A stretch of DNA of 15,042 nucleotides from an uncultured Clostridia bacterium (GCA_946539175.1 CAMNHH010000043.1:1-15042); one strand, 5' to 3'. Positions 4,903 through 12,192 are shown, counted from the first letter of the stretch. Notes: generated by a model from the sequence alone, not told the origin. Program-made: numbers and translations.

Positions 4903-6908
4903 CAGGTAATCCTCTTAAACTGCTTTTCAATCTGCTTCCTGGTTAAGAAGGTGCAGATGGGTCTGCCGTGGGGGCAGTATTTCAGATCCGGGTGATTCAG
5001 AACGGTGGCGGCCAGCTGCTTCAGCTCCGCCGGGTCGGTGATATAGCCCGCCTTGATGGCGGCCTTGCAGGCGATGCTGTGGAGCGCCTCGTCCCGCAGC
5101 CGCTGGGGGCTGTCCAGCCGCCCGTCGGCCAGGTGGCCCGCAATCTCGGAGAGGGTGGCGGCGGCGTCGGACTCCCGGATATCGGAGGGAATCTGCCGCA
5201 GCAGCAGGTCCCCCTGGCCCAGGTCGTCCAGGTCGTAGCCCAGGCTCAGCAGCAGCTCCCGATGCTCCAGCAGGGTGGCGGCCTCCTCCCGGTCAAAGGG
5301 GCAGGCCAGCGGCTCCAGCAGGGTCTGCCCCAGAATCCGGGTGCCCTGGGCCAGGAGCCGCTCAAAGTTGATGCGCTCGTGGGCGGCGTGCTTGTCGATG
5401 AGGATCAGCTCGTCCCCCTGCTCCACCAGCAGATAGGTGCGGAAGAGCTCCCCGATGTAGCGGAAGTCCGGCGCCTGCTCCACCCCCTCCAGGGGCAGGG
5501 TCGCCGGGTTGGAAGCGGAGCCCGTTTCGTCCTTGCGGTCCTGCGGGGCGGGGAGCGGAGTCGAAGGACCCGTTTCCCCCGGCGCAGCTTCGGCAGCGGA
5601 GCGCGGATCCTTCGCTTCGCCCGGAAGGACGCTGGGGAGAGAAAGAGCTTCGTCCTCCTCCCCGGGCAGCAGGATGGGACTGTTCAGCGTCGTGGGCCGG
5701 ACGGCCTCCTGCAGGGCCCGGCTGGGGGCGGGCATGGGCTTTTCGCCCAGGGTCCTGCTCATCTGCTCATATTCCCAGCGGGTCAGGGTGTGGACCTGGG
5801 GCTTGGCGGCCTTGCGGTATTCCTCCGCGCGCATGGCCTTGAAAAAGTCGGGATTCGCTGCAGGCTTCGGTTCAGCTTGAGGCGCCGGCGCAGGGTCTGT
5901 CTGGAAGGGCAGCTGCCCCGGCGTGCGGTTCAAAGCCCCCAGCACGCCGTAGTGGACGCAGTCGAAGATCTCCCGCTCGTTGAGGAACTTCACCTCTGTC
6001 TTGGCGGGGTGGACGTTCACGTCCACGGCGCTGAGGGGCATCTCCAGATTCAGCACGCAGGCGGGGAAGCGGCCCGTCATCAGCTGATTGCGATAGGCCT
6101 CCTCCAGGGCGGCGGTCATGGTCTTGGAGCGGATATAGCGGTGGTTCACGAAGAAGATCTGACCGGCCCGGGTACCCCGGGTGGCGGTGGGCCGGGTGAC
6201 GTAGCCGCTGACGCCCAGCTGCTCCCATTTGCTGTCCACGGGCACCATCTCCCCGGCGGCCTGTCGGCCCAGCACCGCGTAGATGGCCGCCAGCAGATCC
6301 CCGTCGCCGGGGGTCTGGAGCTGGGTCTGGCCGTCCTTGATCAGACGGAAGGCGCACTCCGGATGGGCCAGGGCCTGCTTCTGCACCACGCCGGCGGCGG
6401 CGGAGGCCTCCACCGTATCCCGCTTCATGAACTTCATCCGGGCGGGGGTGTTGTAGAACAGGTCCCGCACCACGATGGTGGTGCCTGCGGGGCAGCCCGC
6501 CGGCTCGCAGCTCAGCAGCTTCCCGGCCTCCAGCCGCAGATGGGTGCCCTCCAGATCCTGGGCGGTCCGGGTCAGCAGATCCACCCGGCTCACGGCGGCA
6601 GTGGCCGCCAGGGCCTCCCCCCGGAAGCCCAGGGTGCCGATGGCCTCCAGATCCTCCTTGGAGCGGAGCTTGGAGGTGGCGTGGCGGAGGAAGGCGGTCT
6701 TGGCGTCCTCCCGTGCCATGCCGCAGCCGTCGTCCGTGACCCGCAGCAGGGTCATGCCGCCGTTTTGCAGCTCTACGGTGACGGTTTTGGCTCCGGCGTC
6801 GATGGCGTTTTCCACCAGCTCCTTCACCACGGAGGCGGGCCGCTCCACCACCTCGCCGGCGGCGATCAGATTGGCCAGATGGGGGTCCAGCTGGATGATT
6901 TTGGGCAT
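4902..6908 (-). CDS. mutL: DNA mismatch repair protein MutL
   Basis: This 668-residue GHKL ATPase couples MutS mismatch recognition to strand incision. The N-terminal ATPase shows VVKELVENAIDAG (about 27-39), DDGCGM (59-64) and GFRGEAL (94-100), followed by the conserved KFMKR and VNVHPAKTEVKF stretches. A low-complexity Pro/Glu/Ala linker (about 345-480) leads to the C-terminal endonuclease and dimerisation domain. That domain has a DKHAAHERINFE motif (about 505-516, a variant of DQHA-X2-E-X4-E), ACKAAIK (about 613-619) and CPHGRP (about 645-650). These metal-site motifs imply a nicking-competent MutL, as in MutH-less bacteria. The ATG at 6908 has AGGAGG upstream; an in-frame ATG 36 nt further up lies in a repeat and is unlikely. 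Part of the linker DNA resembles an absorbed intergenic repeat. Confidence 0.97.
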   Translation of the reverse strand: MPKIIQLDPHLANLIAAGEVVERPASVVKELVENAIDAGAKTVTVELQNGGMTLLRVTDDGCGMAREDAKTAFLRHATSKLRSKEDLEAIGTLGFRGEALAATAAVSRVDLLTRTAQDLEGTHLRLEAGKLLSCEPAGCPAGTTIVVRDLFYNTPARMKFMKRDTVEASAAAGVVQKQALAHPECAFRLIKDGQTQLQTPGDGDLLAAIYAVLGRQAAGEMVPVDSKWEQLGVSGYVTRPTATRGTRAGQIFFVNHRYIRSKTMTAALEEAYRNQLMTGRFPACVLNLEMPLSAVDVNVHPAKTEVKFLNEREIFDCVHYGVLGALNRTPGQLPFQTDPAPAPQAEPKPAANPDFFKAMRAEEYRKAAKPQVHTLTRWEYEQMSRTLGEKPMPAPSRALQEAVRPTTLNSPILLPGEEDEALSLPSVLPGEAKDPRSAAEAAPGETGPSTPLPAPQDRKDETGSASNPATLPLEGVEQAPDFRYIGELFRTYLLVEQGDELILIDKHAAHERINFERLLAQGTRILGQTLLEPLACPFDREEAATLLEHRELLLSLGYDLDDLGQGDLLLRQIPSDIRESDAAATLSEIAGHLADGRLDSPQRLRDEALHSIACKAAIKAGYITDPAELKQLAATVLNHPDLKYCPHGRPICTFLTRKQIEKQFKRIT
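5557..5624. repeat. Possible repeat-derived insert in the MutL linker
   Basis: Within the mutL linker, GGAGTCGAAGGACCC (5557-5571) and GGATCCTTCGCTTCGCCCGG (5605-5624) form near-inverted copies around GAAGGAYCC. GGAGTCGAAGGAtcc-type sequences resemble palindromic intergenic repeats I recall from GC-rich gut Clostridia. Here they are read in frame as a Pro/Glu/Ala/Asp-rich linker. The identification rests on memory and symmetry only. Confidence 0.4.
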
Positions 6909-6924
6909 GGGTTCGCCTCCTTTT

Positions 6925-7001
6925 GTAGGGGCCGATGCCCACATCGGCCCTCGTTGGTCATGGAATTCGGAAGAAGGGCCGATGTGGGCATCGGCCCCTA
7001 C
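6925..7001. repeat. Intergenic palindromic repeat, GGCCGATG family (copy 2)
   Basis: The ends are GTAGGGGCCGATG (6925-6937) and CATCGGCCCCTAC (6989-7001), identical to copy 1 at 271-341. Two GGGCCGATG-4 nt-CATCGGCCC modules flank a different spacer (TCGTTGGTCATGGAATTCGG, 6951-6970). It starts 3 nt after the mutS stop and ends 16 nt before the mutL ATG, leaving only the mutL ribosome-binding site between. Confidence 0.93.
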
Positions 7002-7004
7002 GGC

Positions 7005-9608
7005 CTATAGCAGCTGTTTCAGTTCGTATAACAGGTTCAGCGCCTCGATGGGCGTCATTGTTTCCACGCTGGTTTCGGCCAGGCGGGTCTTGATCTCCTC
7101 CGCGGCGGGGTCTCCCAGGGCGGTCTGACCCAGGGGCAGCTCGCCGGGGGCGGCCTGGACCGGTACGATGATTCGGCTGGGGCCCTTGCTTTCCAGATCC
7201 TTCAGAATGTCCCGGGCCCGCTTCACCAGCTTGGCGGGCATGCCCGCCAGCTTGGCCACCTCCACGCCGTAGCTGCCGTCGGCCACGCCGGGGATGATCT
7301 TCCGCAAAAAGACGATGTCGTCCTTCCGGCGCTTGACGCAGATGTTGTAGTTGCGGATCTCCGGGTGGGTCTCCGCCAGGCCGGTCAGCTCATGGTAGTG
7401 GGTGGCAAAGAGGGTCTTGCAGCCCAGCTTCAGGGGGTCCCCCACGTGCTCCAGCACCGCCTGGGCGATGGCCATGCCGTCGTAGGTGGCGGTGCCCCGG
7501 CCGATCTCGTCCAGGATCAGCAGGCTCCTGGGCGTGGCGTTCTTGAGAATATCGGCCATCTCGGACATCTCCACCAAGAAGGTGGACTGGCCCGCGGCCA
7601 GATCGTCGGAGGCGCCGATGCGGGTGAAGATCTTGTCCACCACGCCGATCCGGGCGGCGGAGGCGGGAACGAAGCTGCCCATCTGGGCCATGAGCACGAT
7701 CAGGGCCACCTGCCGCATATAGGTGGACTTGCCGGCCATGTTGGGGCCGGTGATGACCGCCACCCGCTCCCGCTTGCCGTCCATGGCGGTGTCGTTGGGG
7801 ACGAACAGGGCGTCCGTCAGGGTCTTTTCCACCACGGGGTGCCGCCCCGCGGTGATCTCGATGGCGGAGGAGAGGTCCACCTCCGGCATACAGTAGTTGT
7901 TTTGCACCGCCAGCTCCGCCAGAGCCGCCAGCACGTCCGCCGCGGCGACGGCCCGGGAGCTCTGCTGGATCCGGGCGGCGTTGGCCGACAGCCGCTCCCG
8001 CAGCTTGGTGAAGAGCTCATATTCCAGGGCGTTCACCCGGTCCTTGGCGCCGAGGATGGTGTTTTCCAGATCCTTCAGCTCCTGGGTGATATAGCGCTCT
8101 CCGTTTACCAGAGTCTGCTTGCGCACGTAAGAGGCGGGCACCAGATCCACCTGGCCCTTGGCCACCTCGATGTAGTAGCCGAAGACCCGGTTGTAGCCCA
8201 CCCGCAGGTTCTTGATGCCGGTTTTTTCCTTCTCCTGGGCCTCGATCCGGGCCAGGGTGCCCTTGCCGCCGGACATGATATCCCGCAGCCGGTCCACCTC
8301 CTGGTCGCAGCCGGGGCGGATGATGCCGCCCTCCCGCAGGGAGAAGGGGGGATCGTCGGCAATGGTTTCGTCGATGGCCTGCCGCAGATCGGCCAGATCA
8401 TCCAGACGTTCCGTCACCACCGCCAGCATGGAGCTGCCGAAGCCCTGCAGCCGGGCCTTCAGGGCGGGCAGACTGGCGCTGCCCTGGCTCAGCTGCACCA
8501 GATCCCGGGCGTTGGCGGCCCCGGTGACGATCCGGGCTGTGACTCGCTCCAGGTCGGTGACGGTTTTCAGAGCCAGAATCAGCTCCTGCCGGGGCAGGGT
8601 GCTGCGCACCAGCTCCTGCACTGCGTCCAGCCGCTGCTGGATCTCCTTGGGATTTCGCAGGGGCTTTTCCATCCAGGCCCGCAGCATCCGGGAGCCCATG
8701 GGCGTTTTGGTCTTGTCCATGACCCACAGCAGGCTGCCCTTCTTTTCCTTGCCCCGGAGGGTCTGGGTCAGCTCCAGATTCCGGCGGGCCGTCAGATCCA
8801 GCTCCAGATACCGGCCGGAGAGATAGTAGTCCACGTGGCTGACGTGGCTCAGATCTCCCTTTTGCAGGGAGCGGAGGGTCTGCACCAGGGCCCCCAGGGC
8901 CAGGCGCACCGGCAGGGGCAGGCCGCTGAGATCCTGCTGGGGGAACTGGGCCTCCAGGGCGGCGCGTACCGCCTCGTCCTCATAGAGCCCCCGCCGGCCC
9001 ACGTTCACCGGGCAGCGGAGCCGGAGCTGGGCGTCCAGGGCGAAGCCCTTGCTCTGGGCCAGGTCCTCGTCCACCATCAGCTCCCTGGGGTCGAAGCGCC
9101 CCAGCTCGTTGAAGGCCTTGTCCCGGGCGTCCTCGCCGTCGGCCAGGGTGGCGCAGGCCTCGCCGGTGGAAATGTCGATGAGGGCCGCGCCGATGCCCTC
9201 GTCGGTCTGGCAGAGGGAAGCGTAGTAGTTGTTGCTGCCCTCCTCCAGCATGGAGCTCTCCACCACCGTGGCGGGGGTGATGATCCGGATGATGTCCCGG
9301 TCCACCAGGCCCTTGGCAGTCGCCGGGTCCTCCATCTGCTCGCAGATGGCCACCTTGTAACCCTTGCCAACCAGCCGGGCGATGTAGCCCTCGGCGGAGT
9401 GGAAGGGCACCCCGCACATGGGGGTCTGCTCCTCCGGAGCCTTGCCCCGGTCCCGGGTGGTGAGGGTCAGATCCAGCTCCCGGGCCGCGACCTTCGCGTC
9501 CTCGTCGAACATCTCATAGAAATCCCCCAGCCGGAAGAACAGCAGACAGTCCGGATGCCGGGCGTGGATCTCTTTATATTGTTTCATCATGGGGGTCAAT
9601 TCGGCCAT
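7005..9608 (-). CDS. mutS: DNA mismatch repair protein MutS
   Basis: This 867-residue MutS1-type protein recognises mismatches as a dimer and signals to MutL through its ATPase. The N-terminal mismatch-binding domain has the Phe-X-Glu wedge (Phe30-Tyr31-Glu32 in GDFYEMF), as in true repair MutS and unlike MutS2. The C-terminal ATPase carries Walker A GPNMAGKST (about 621-629), an ABC-like segment SDDLAAGQSTFLVEM, Walker B LLILDEIGRGTATYDG (about 696-711) and the H-loop THYHE (about 736-740). In Walker B the usual GRGTSTYDG Ser is Ala. The C-terminus (TPIEALNLLYELKQLL) resembles the dimerisation or clamp-binding tail of the family. The ATG at 9608 is preceded by GGAGGT; the open frame upstream runs into a repeat. 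It lies between miaB and mutL in the conserved Clostridia order. Confidence 0.98.
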   Translation of the reverse strand: MAELTPMMKQYKEIHARHPDCLLFFRLGDFYEMFDEDAKVAARELDLTLTTRDRGKAPEEQTPMCGVPFHSAEGYIARLVGKGYKVAICEQMEDPATAKGLVDRDIIRIITPATVVESSMLEEGSNNYYASLCQTDEGIGAALIDISTGEACATLADGEDARDKAFNELGRFDPRELMVDEDLAQSKGFALDAQLRLRCPVNVGRRGLYEDEAVRAALEAQFPQQDLSGLPLPVRLALGALVQTLRSLQKGDLSHVSHVDYYLSGRYLELDLTARRNLELTQTLRGKEKKGSLLWVMDKTKTPMGSRMLRAWMEKPLRNPKEIQQRLDAVQELVRSTLPRQELILALKTVTDLERVTARIVTGAANARDLVQLSQGSASLPALKARLQGFGSSMLAVVTERLDDLADLRQAIDETIADDPPFSLREGGIIRPGCDQEVDRLRDIMSGGKGTLARIEAQEKEKTGIKNLRVGYNRVFGYYIEVAKGQVDLVPASYVRKQTLVNGERYITQELKDLENTILGAKDRVNALEYELFTKLRERLSANAARIQQSSRAVAAADVLAALAELAVQNNYCMPEVDLSSAIEITAGRHPVVEKTLTDALFVPNDTAMDGKRERVAVITGPNMAGKSTYMRQVALIVLMAQMGSFVPASAARIGVVDKIFTRIGASDDLAAGQSTFLVEMSEMADILKNATPRSLLILDEIGRGTATYDGMAIAQAVLEHVGDPLKLGCKTLFATHYHELTGLAETHPEIRNYNICVKRRKDDIVFLRKIIPGVADGSYGVEVAKLAGMPAKLVKRARDILKDLESKGPSRIIVPVQAAPGELPLGQTALGDPAAEEIKTRLAETSVETMTPIEALNLLYELKQLL

Positions 9609-9630
9609 GGGTTTACCTCCGAATTTCAAT

Positions 9631-9706
9631 ATAGGGACAAGCATCGCTTGTCCGCGCTGCCGATGAAGCAGCCGCGCATCGGCGGACGAGCAAAGCTCGC
9701 CCTTAC
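9631..9706. repeat. Intergenic palindromic repeat, composite GGACRAGC family (copy 2)
   Basis: One end carries TAGGGACAAGCATCGCTTGTCC (the GGACAAGC hairpin, 9632-9653) and the other GGACGAGC-AAA-GCTCGCCC followed by TTAC (9684-9706). Both match the modules of the 1086-1135 element. Between them is a nested palindrome GCCGATG...CATCGGC (9659-9683), which recalls the GGCCGATG family. The miaB stop codon TAA (9705-9703) lies inside the end of the repeat. Confidence 0.85.
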
Positions 9707-11109
9707 GGCGTGGGGGCGCCGACCAGCGACCAGGTCGTGGCGTCGGTGATCGTCAGGTCAATAAACTGCCCGATCAGATCGTCGGAGCCTTCAAATCTGA
9801 CCAGCCTGCCGCCGTCGGTGCGGGCGGTGAGCTGGTCGCCGTCCCGTCCGTCCACCAGGACCCGGAGGGTCTTGCCGATACAGGCCCGGTGCTTCTCCTC
9901 GGAGATGGCGTTCTGGACGGCCAGGAGCCGGTCGAAGCGGCGGTTTTTCTCCTCCCTGGGGGTGGGGTCCGGCATGGATGCCGCCGGGGTCCCGGGGCGG
10001 GGGGAATAGATGAAGGTAAAGAGCGCCTCGTAGCGGACCTGCTCAATCAGGGAGATGGTGTCCTCGAACTCGTCCTCCGTCTCCCCGGGGAAGCCCACGA
10101 TGACGTCGGAGGTAAAGACGATCTCCGGCATGAGCTTCCGCCCGTAGTCGATCAGCTCCAGATAGTGGGCCCGGTCGTAGTGGCGGTTCATCTCCTTCAG
10201 AATCCGGTCATTGCCGGACTGGAAGGGCAGGTGGAACTGCTTGGCAATCTTCTCATGGCTGGCCATGACGTCGAAGAGCTTGCGGCTGGCGTCCCGGGGG
10301 TGGGAGGTCATGAAGCGCACCGTGAATTCCCCGGGCAGCTCGGCGATTTGGCCGATCAGATCCGCGAAGTCCACGCCGCTGCCCAGGTCCTTGCCGTAGG
10401 AGTTGACGTTCTGGCCCAGGAGGGTCAGCTCCTTGTAGCCGTCGGCGATGAGGCCCCGGCACTCGGCCAGGATGTCCTCCGGCAGACGGCTCCGCTCCCG
10501 GCCCCGGACGTAGGGGACGATGCAGTAGGAGCAGAAGTTGTTACAGCCGTACATGATGCTGACCCAGGCCTTCAGCTTGTTGGTTCGCACCACGGGCAGC
10601 CCCTCGGCGATGGCCCCGGCGGAGTCCTCCACGGCCCAGGCCTTGCGGTGCCGGATCAGCACCCGGTACAGATGCTCCGGCAGCTGCCACAGGTGATGGG
10701 GGGAGAAGATGCCGTCCACGTGGGGATAGGACTTCCGCATCCGCTCGGAGATCTCGGGCTTGCCCATCATGCAGCCGCAGACGAAGATCTTCTGCCCGGG
10801 ATGGCGGCGCTTCGTGTGCACCAGAGCGCCCACGTTGCCGAAGACCCGCTGGGCCGCGTGCTCCCGGATGGCGCAGGTGTTGATCACCACCAGATCCGCC
10901 CCCTCGGCCTGGTCCGTCAGACCGTAGCCGCAGGTCTCCAGGATGCCCCGGATCTGCTCGGAGTCCGCTTCGTTCTGCTGGCAGCCGTAGGTCTCCACGT
11001 AAGCTGCGGGGGTCTTGCCCTGATTCTGCCAGAATTCCTTGATATATTGAGCAATCTCCGCCTGCCGCCGCAGCTCCTCGGGAGAGATCACAGTCGTTTT
11101 CCGTTCCAA
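9703..11109 (-). CDS. miaB: tRNA-2-methylthio-N6-dimethylallyladenosine synthase MiaB
   Basis: MiaB is a radical-SAM methylthiotransferase converting i6A37 to ms2i6A37 in tRNA, using two 4Fe-4S clusters. The N-terminal UPF0004 domain supplies three cluster cysteines: Cys43 (TYGCQQNE), Cys79 (NTCAIRE) and one in CGCM (111-113). The radical-SAM motif CNNFCSYC has Cys189, 193 and 196. A TRAM RNA-binding domain occupies roughly the last 70 residues and ends in TTWSLVGAPTP. I place the start at TTG 11109 (468 residues), because GGAGG lies 8 nt upstream and no ATG is in frame there. A longer version from TTG 11148 lacks a site and would begin just downstream of the -10 box. It is the first gene after the promoter at 11188-11160. 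Its stop codon is contributed by a palindromic repeat. Confidence 0.95.
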   Translation of the reverse strand: MERKTTVISPEELRRQAEIAQYIKEFWQNQGKTPAAYVETYGCQQNEADSEQIRGILETCGYGLTDQAEGADLVVINTCAIREHAAQRVFGNVGALVHTKRRHPGQKIFVCGCMMGKPEISERMRKSYPHVDGIFSPHHLWQLPEHLYRVLIRHRKAWAVEDSAGAIAEGLPVVRTNKLKAWVSIMYGCNNFCSYCIVPYVRGRERSRLPEDILAECRGLIADGYKELTLLGQNVNSYGKDLGSGVDFADLIGQIAELPGEFTVRFMTSHPRDASRKLFDVMASHEKIAKQFHLPFQSGNDRILKEMNRHYDRAHYLELIDYGRKLMPEIVFTSDVIVGFPGETEDEFEDTISLIEQVRYEALFTFIYSPRPGTPAASMPDPTPREEKNRRFDRLLAVQNAISEEKHRACIGKTLRVLVDGRDGDQLTARTDGGRLVRFEGSDDLIGQFIDLTITDATTWSLVGAPTP

Positions 11110-11117
11110 ATTTCCAT

Positions 11118-11122
11118 CCTCC
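11118..11122 (-). promoter_or_regulatory. miaB ribosome-binding site deciding a TTG start
   Basis: On the minus strand GGAGG (11122-11118) is followed by 8 nt and then TTG GAA CGG. This supports TTG 11109 as the miaB start. An ATG right after the GGAGG is out of frame and gives only a nine-codon peptide. Confidence 0.75.
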
Positions 11123-11159
11123 GTCCAATAGCGGATACTACTCCACAATAATTCAAGAT

Positions 11160-11188
11160 ATTATAGCACTTATTTGGGGAAAATGCAA
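11160..11188 (-). promoter_or_regulatory. Promoter of the miaB-mutS-mutL-miaA-hfq run
   Basis: On the minus strand a perfect -10 TATAAT (11165-11160) carries the extended TGC just upstream and lies 17 bp from TTGCAT (11188-11183), which keeps only the TTG of the -35 consensus. Transcription should begin near 11152, about 40 nt before the miaB TTG. It sits between the terminator of the preceding gene and miaB. Confidence 0.78.
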
Positions 11189-11201
11189 GGAAAAACGGCG
11201 G

Positions 11202-11233
11202 AAAAAGGGCGGTTCCCGTAAGGGGGACCGCCC
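11202..11233 (-). terminator. Intrinsic terminator after the zinc-ribbon gene
   Basis: An 11-bp GC-rich stem (11233-11223 with 11217-11207, one G-T pair) with a 5-nt loop is followed on the minus strand by TTTTT (11206-11202). It ends the single-gene unit and insulates it from the miaB promoter. Confidence 0.88.
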
Positions 11234-11247
11234 GTGAGCGTATGATT

Positions 11248-12099
11248 TTACCAATCGGAATCCCAGTCGCCGCCGATGTCGTCCCAGTCGTCGTTGTCGT
11301 CCCAGTCCCAGTCGTCGTCGTTCCAATCGTCCCGGTCGTTGTTCGCTTCGGCTTCATAGTAGTCGCTGTCCGCGAAGTCCTCCACGCCGTAGCTGTCGTA
11401 GAAGGAGCCGGATTGGTAGTAGCTGTCGGCGTTGTCCGCCAGCTCGTCGTCCACCCGGGCGGGGATCCAGCCGTCGTCGTAGCAGTACCAGTCCCCGTCC
11501 TGGCAATAGTAGTAATCGTCGTTGTAGCTGTAATAGCCCCGCTGGGGCCCCCGATCCCGCATGACGTTCCACAGGCCGAAGCTGAACAGCAGAATGAGCA
11601 GATAGAGCTTGTAATTCCGCTTCACCGTCTGCAGCCAGGACGAGGGCTTCAGCCCGCCTCCGGCGCGGGTCCGGCCCCTGCGGGCGGCCTGGTAGCTTTT
11701 CTGCTGGCCCACCAGCTCCTTCATCTTCAAAAACAGCTCGTTGACCGCGTGGGCCTCGTCGGGGCCCTTGTAGCGGACGGCCCGGGTGCCGTCGGCCTTG
11801 TTCTTGTAGACCACGAAATCGCCGTCCTCGGCCCGGAAGATGCCGAAGGCCCTGGCGCCGGGGAAGTCCTCCCCCAGGTGGACCCGCATCTTGCCCAGGG
11901 GCAGATGATGCGCCGCGGCGAAGGCCCGGAGCTCCTCGATGCTTTTGGGCTTCAGGACCCCCTGCGCTTGGGCGGAGCCGGCGGGAGTCTCCGGGGCCCG
12001 GGGCTGCAGGGGCTCCGGGTTCGGTCCCCCGCAGTGGGGACAGCGGAGCGCCGCGGCGTCGAAGCGCTGTCCGCAGTATTCACAAACGCGTTTTTTCAT
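11248..12099 (-). CDS. Zinc-ribbon single-pass membrane protein with Tyr/Asp/Trp-rich tail (unknown function)
   Basis: I do not recognise a named gene. The 283-residue protein has four visible parts. A zinc ribbon has Cys6-X2-Cys9 and Cys20-X2-Cys23 (CEYCGQ, CPHCGG). A folded-looking central region (about 51-133, from KPKSIEELRAFAAAHHLP to AVNELFLKMKELV) includes FVVYKNKADGTRAVRYKGPDEA. One transmembrane segment (about 164-180, LYLLILLFSFGLWNV) is preceded by Arg/Lys-rich sequence, predicting a cytoplasmic N-terminus and an outside C-terminus. The last 95 residues or so are an acidic aromatic tail rich in Tyr, Asp and Trp (DWDWDDNDDWDD, ending in W), with Cys199 and Cys206 that could pair. 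The ATG at 12099 follows GAGGTG; upstream in-frame codons overlap the promoter. It has its own promoter and terminator, so it is independent of dnaJ and miaB. Chaperone-locus position is suggestive only. Confidence 0.85.
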   Translation of the reverse strand: MKKRVCEYCGQRFDAAALRCPHCGGPNPEPLQPRAPETPAGSAQAQGVLKPKSIEELRAFAAAHHLPLGKMRVHLGEDFPGARAFGIFRAEDGDFVVYKNKADGTRAVRYKGPDEAHAVNELFLKMKELVGQQKSYQAARRGRTRAGGGLKPSSWLQTVKRNYKLYLLILLFSFGLWNVMRDRGPQRGYYSYNDDYYYCQDGDWYCYDDGWIPARVDDELADNADSYYQSGSFYDSYGVEDFADSDYYEAEANNDRDDWNDDDWDWDDNDDWDDIGGDWDSDW

Positions 12100-12121
12100 G
12101 GTAACACCTCTTTCGGTGACA

Positions 12122-12150
12122 AGCATACTCCCCTTTCGGGAAAATGTCAA
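12122..12150 (-). promoter_or_regulatory. Promoter of the zinc-ribbon membrane protein gene
   Basis: On the minus strand a perfect -35 TTGACA (12150-12145), a 17-bp spacer and -10 TATGCT (12127-12122) are followed within about 25 nt by the ATG at 12099, giving a very short leader with GAGGTG as ribosome-binding site. The spacer contains a small inverted repeat, CCC-GAAA-GGG. The -35 box lies only a few bases beyond the U-tract of the dnaJ terminator. Confidence 0.8.
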
Positions 12151-12156
12151 GGACGC

Positions 12157-12186
12157 AAAAACGCCGGACGGGCTGCGTCCGGCGTT
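12157..12186 (-). terminator. Intrinsic terminator after dnaJ
   Basis: An 11-bp stem (12186-12176 with 12170-12160, AACGCCGGACG and its complement) with a 5-nt loop is followed on the minus strand by a T run overlapping the stem base (12161-12157). It lies 7 nt past the dnaJ stop and closes the dnaK-dnaJ unit. Confidence 0.9.
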
Positions 12187-12192
12187 AGGCGC

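Noticed and set aside
3650..4930. A 426-residue minus-strand frame ending in Hfq
   Set aside because: The upstream part is an out-of-frame reading of miaA that happens to stay open. Hfq has a normal start with its own ribosome-binding site at 3877.
6908..6944. Longer MutL start within the palindromic repeat
   Set aside because: Twelve extra residues come from repeat sequence, while AGGAGG and the conserved N-terminus both favour the ATG at 6908.
4968..7010. 680-codon plus-strand open frame opposite mutL
   Set aside because: It is a mirror of the GC-rich mutL codons, with Gly/Leu/Val/Gln/His-rich low-complexity translation and no recognisable domain.
7365..9749. 794-codon plus-strand open frame opposite mutS
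   Set aside because: Same cause: high GC at third positions removes stops on the opposite strand. The translation is compositionally biased and no ribosome-binding site was evident.
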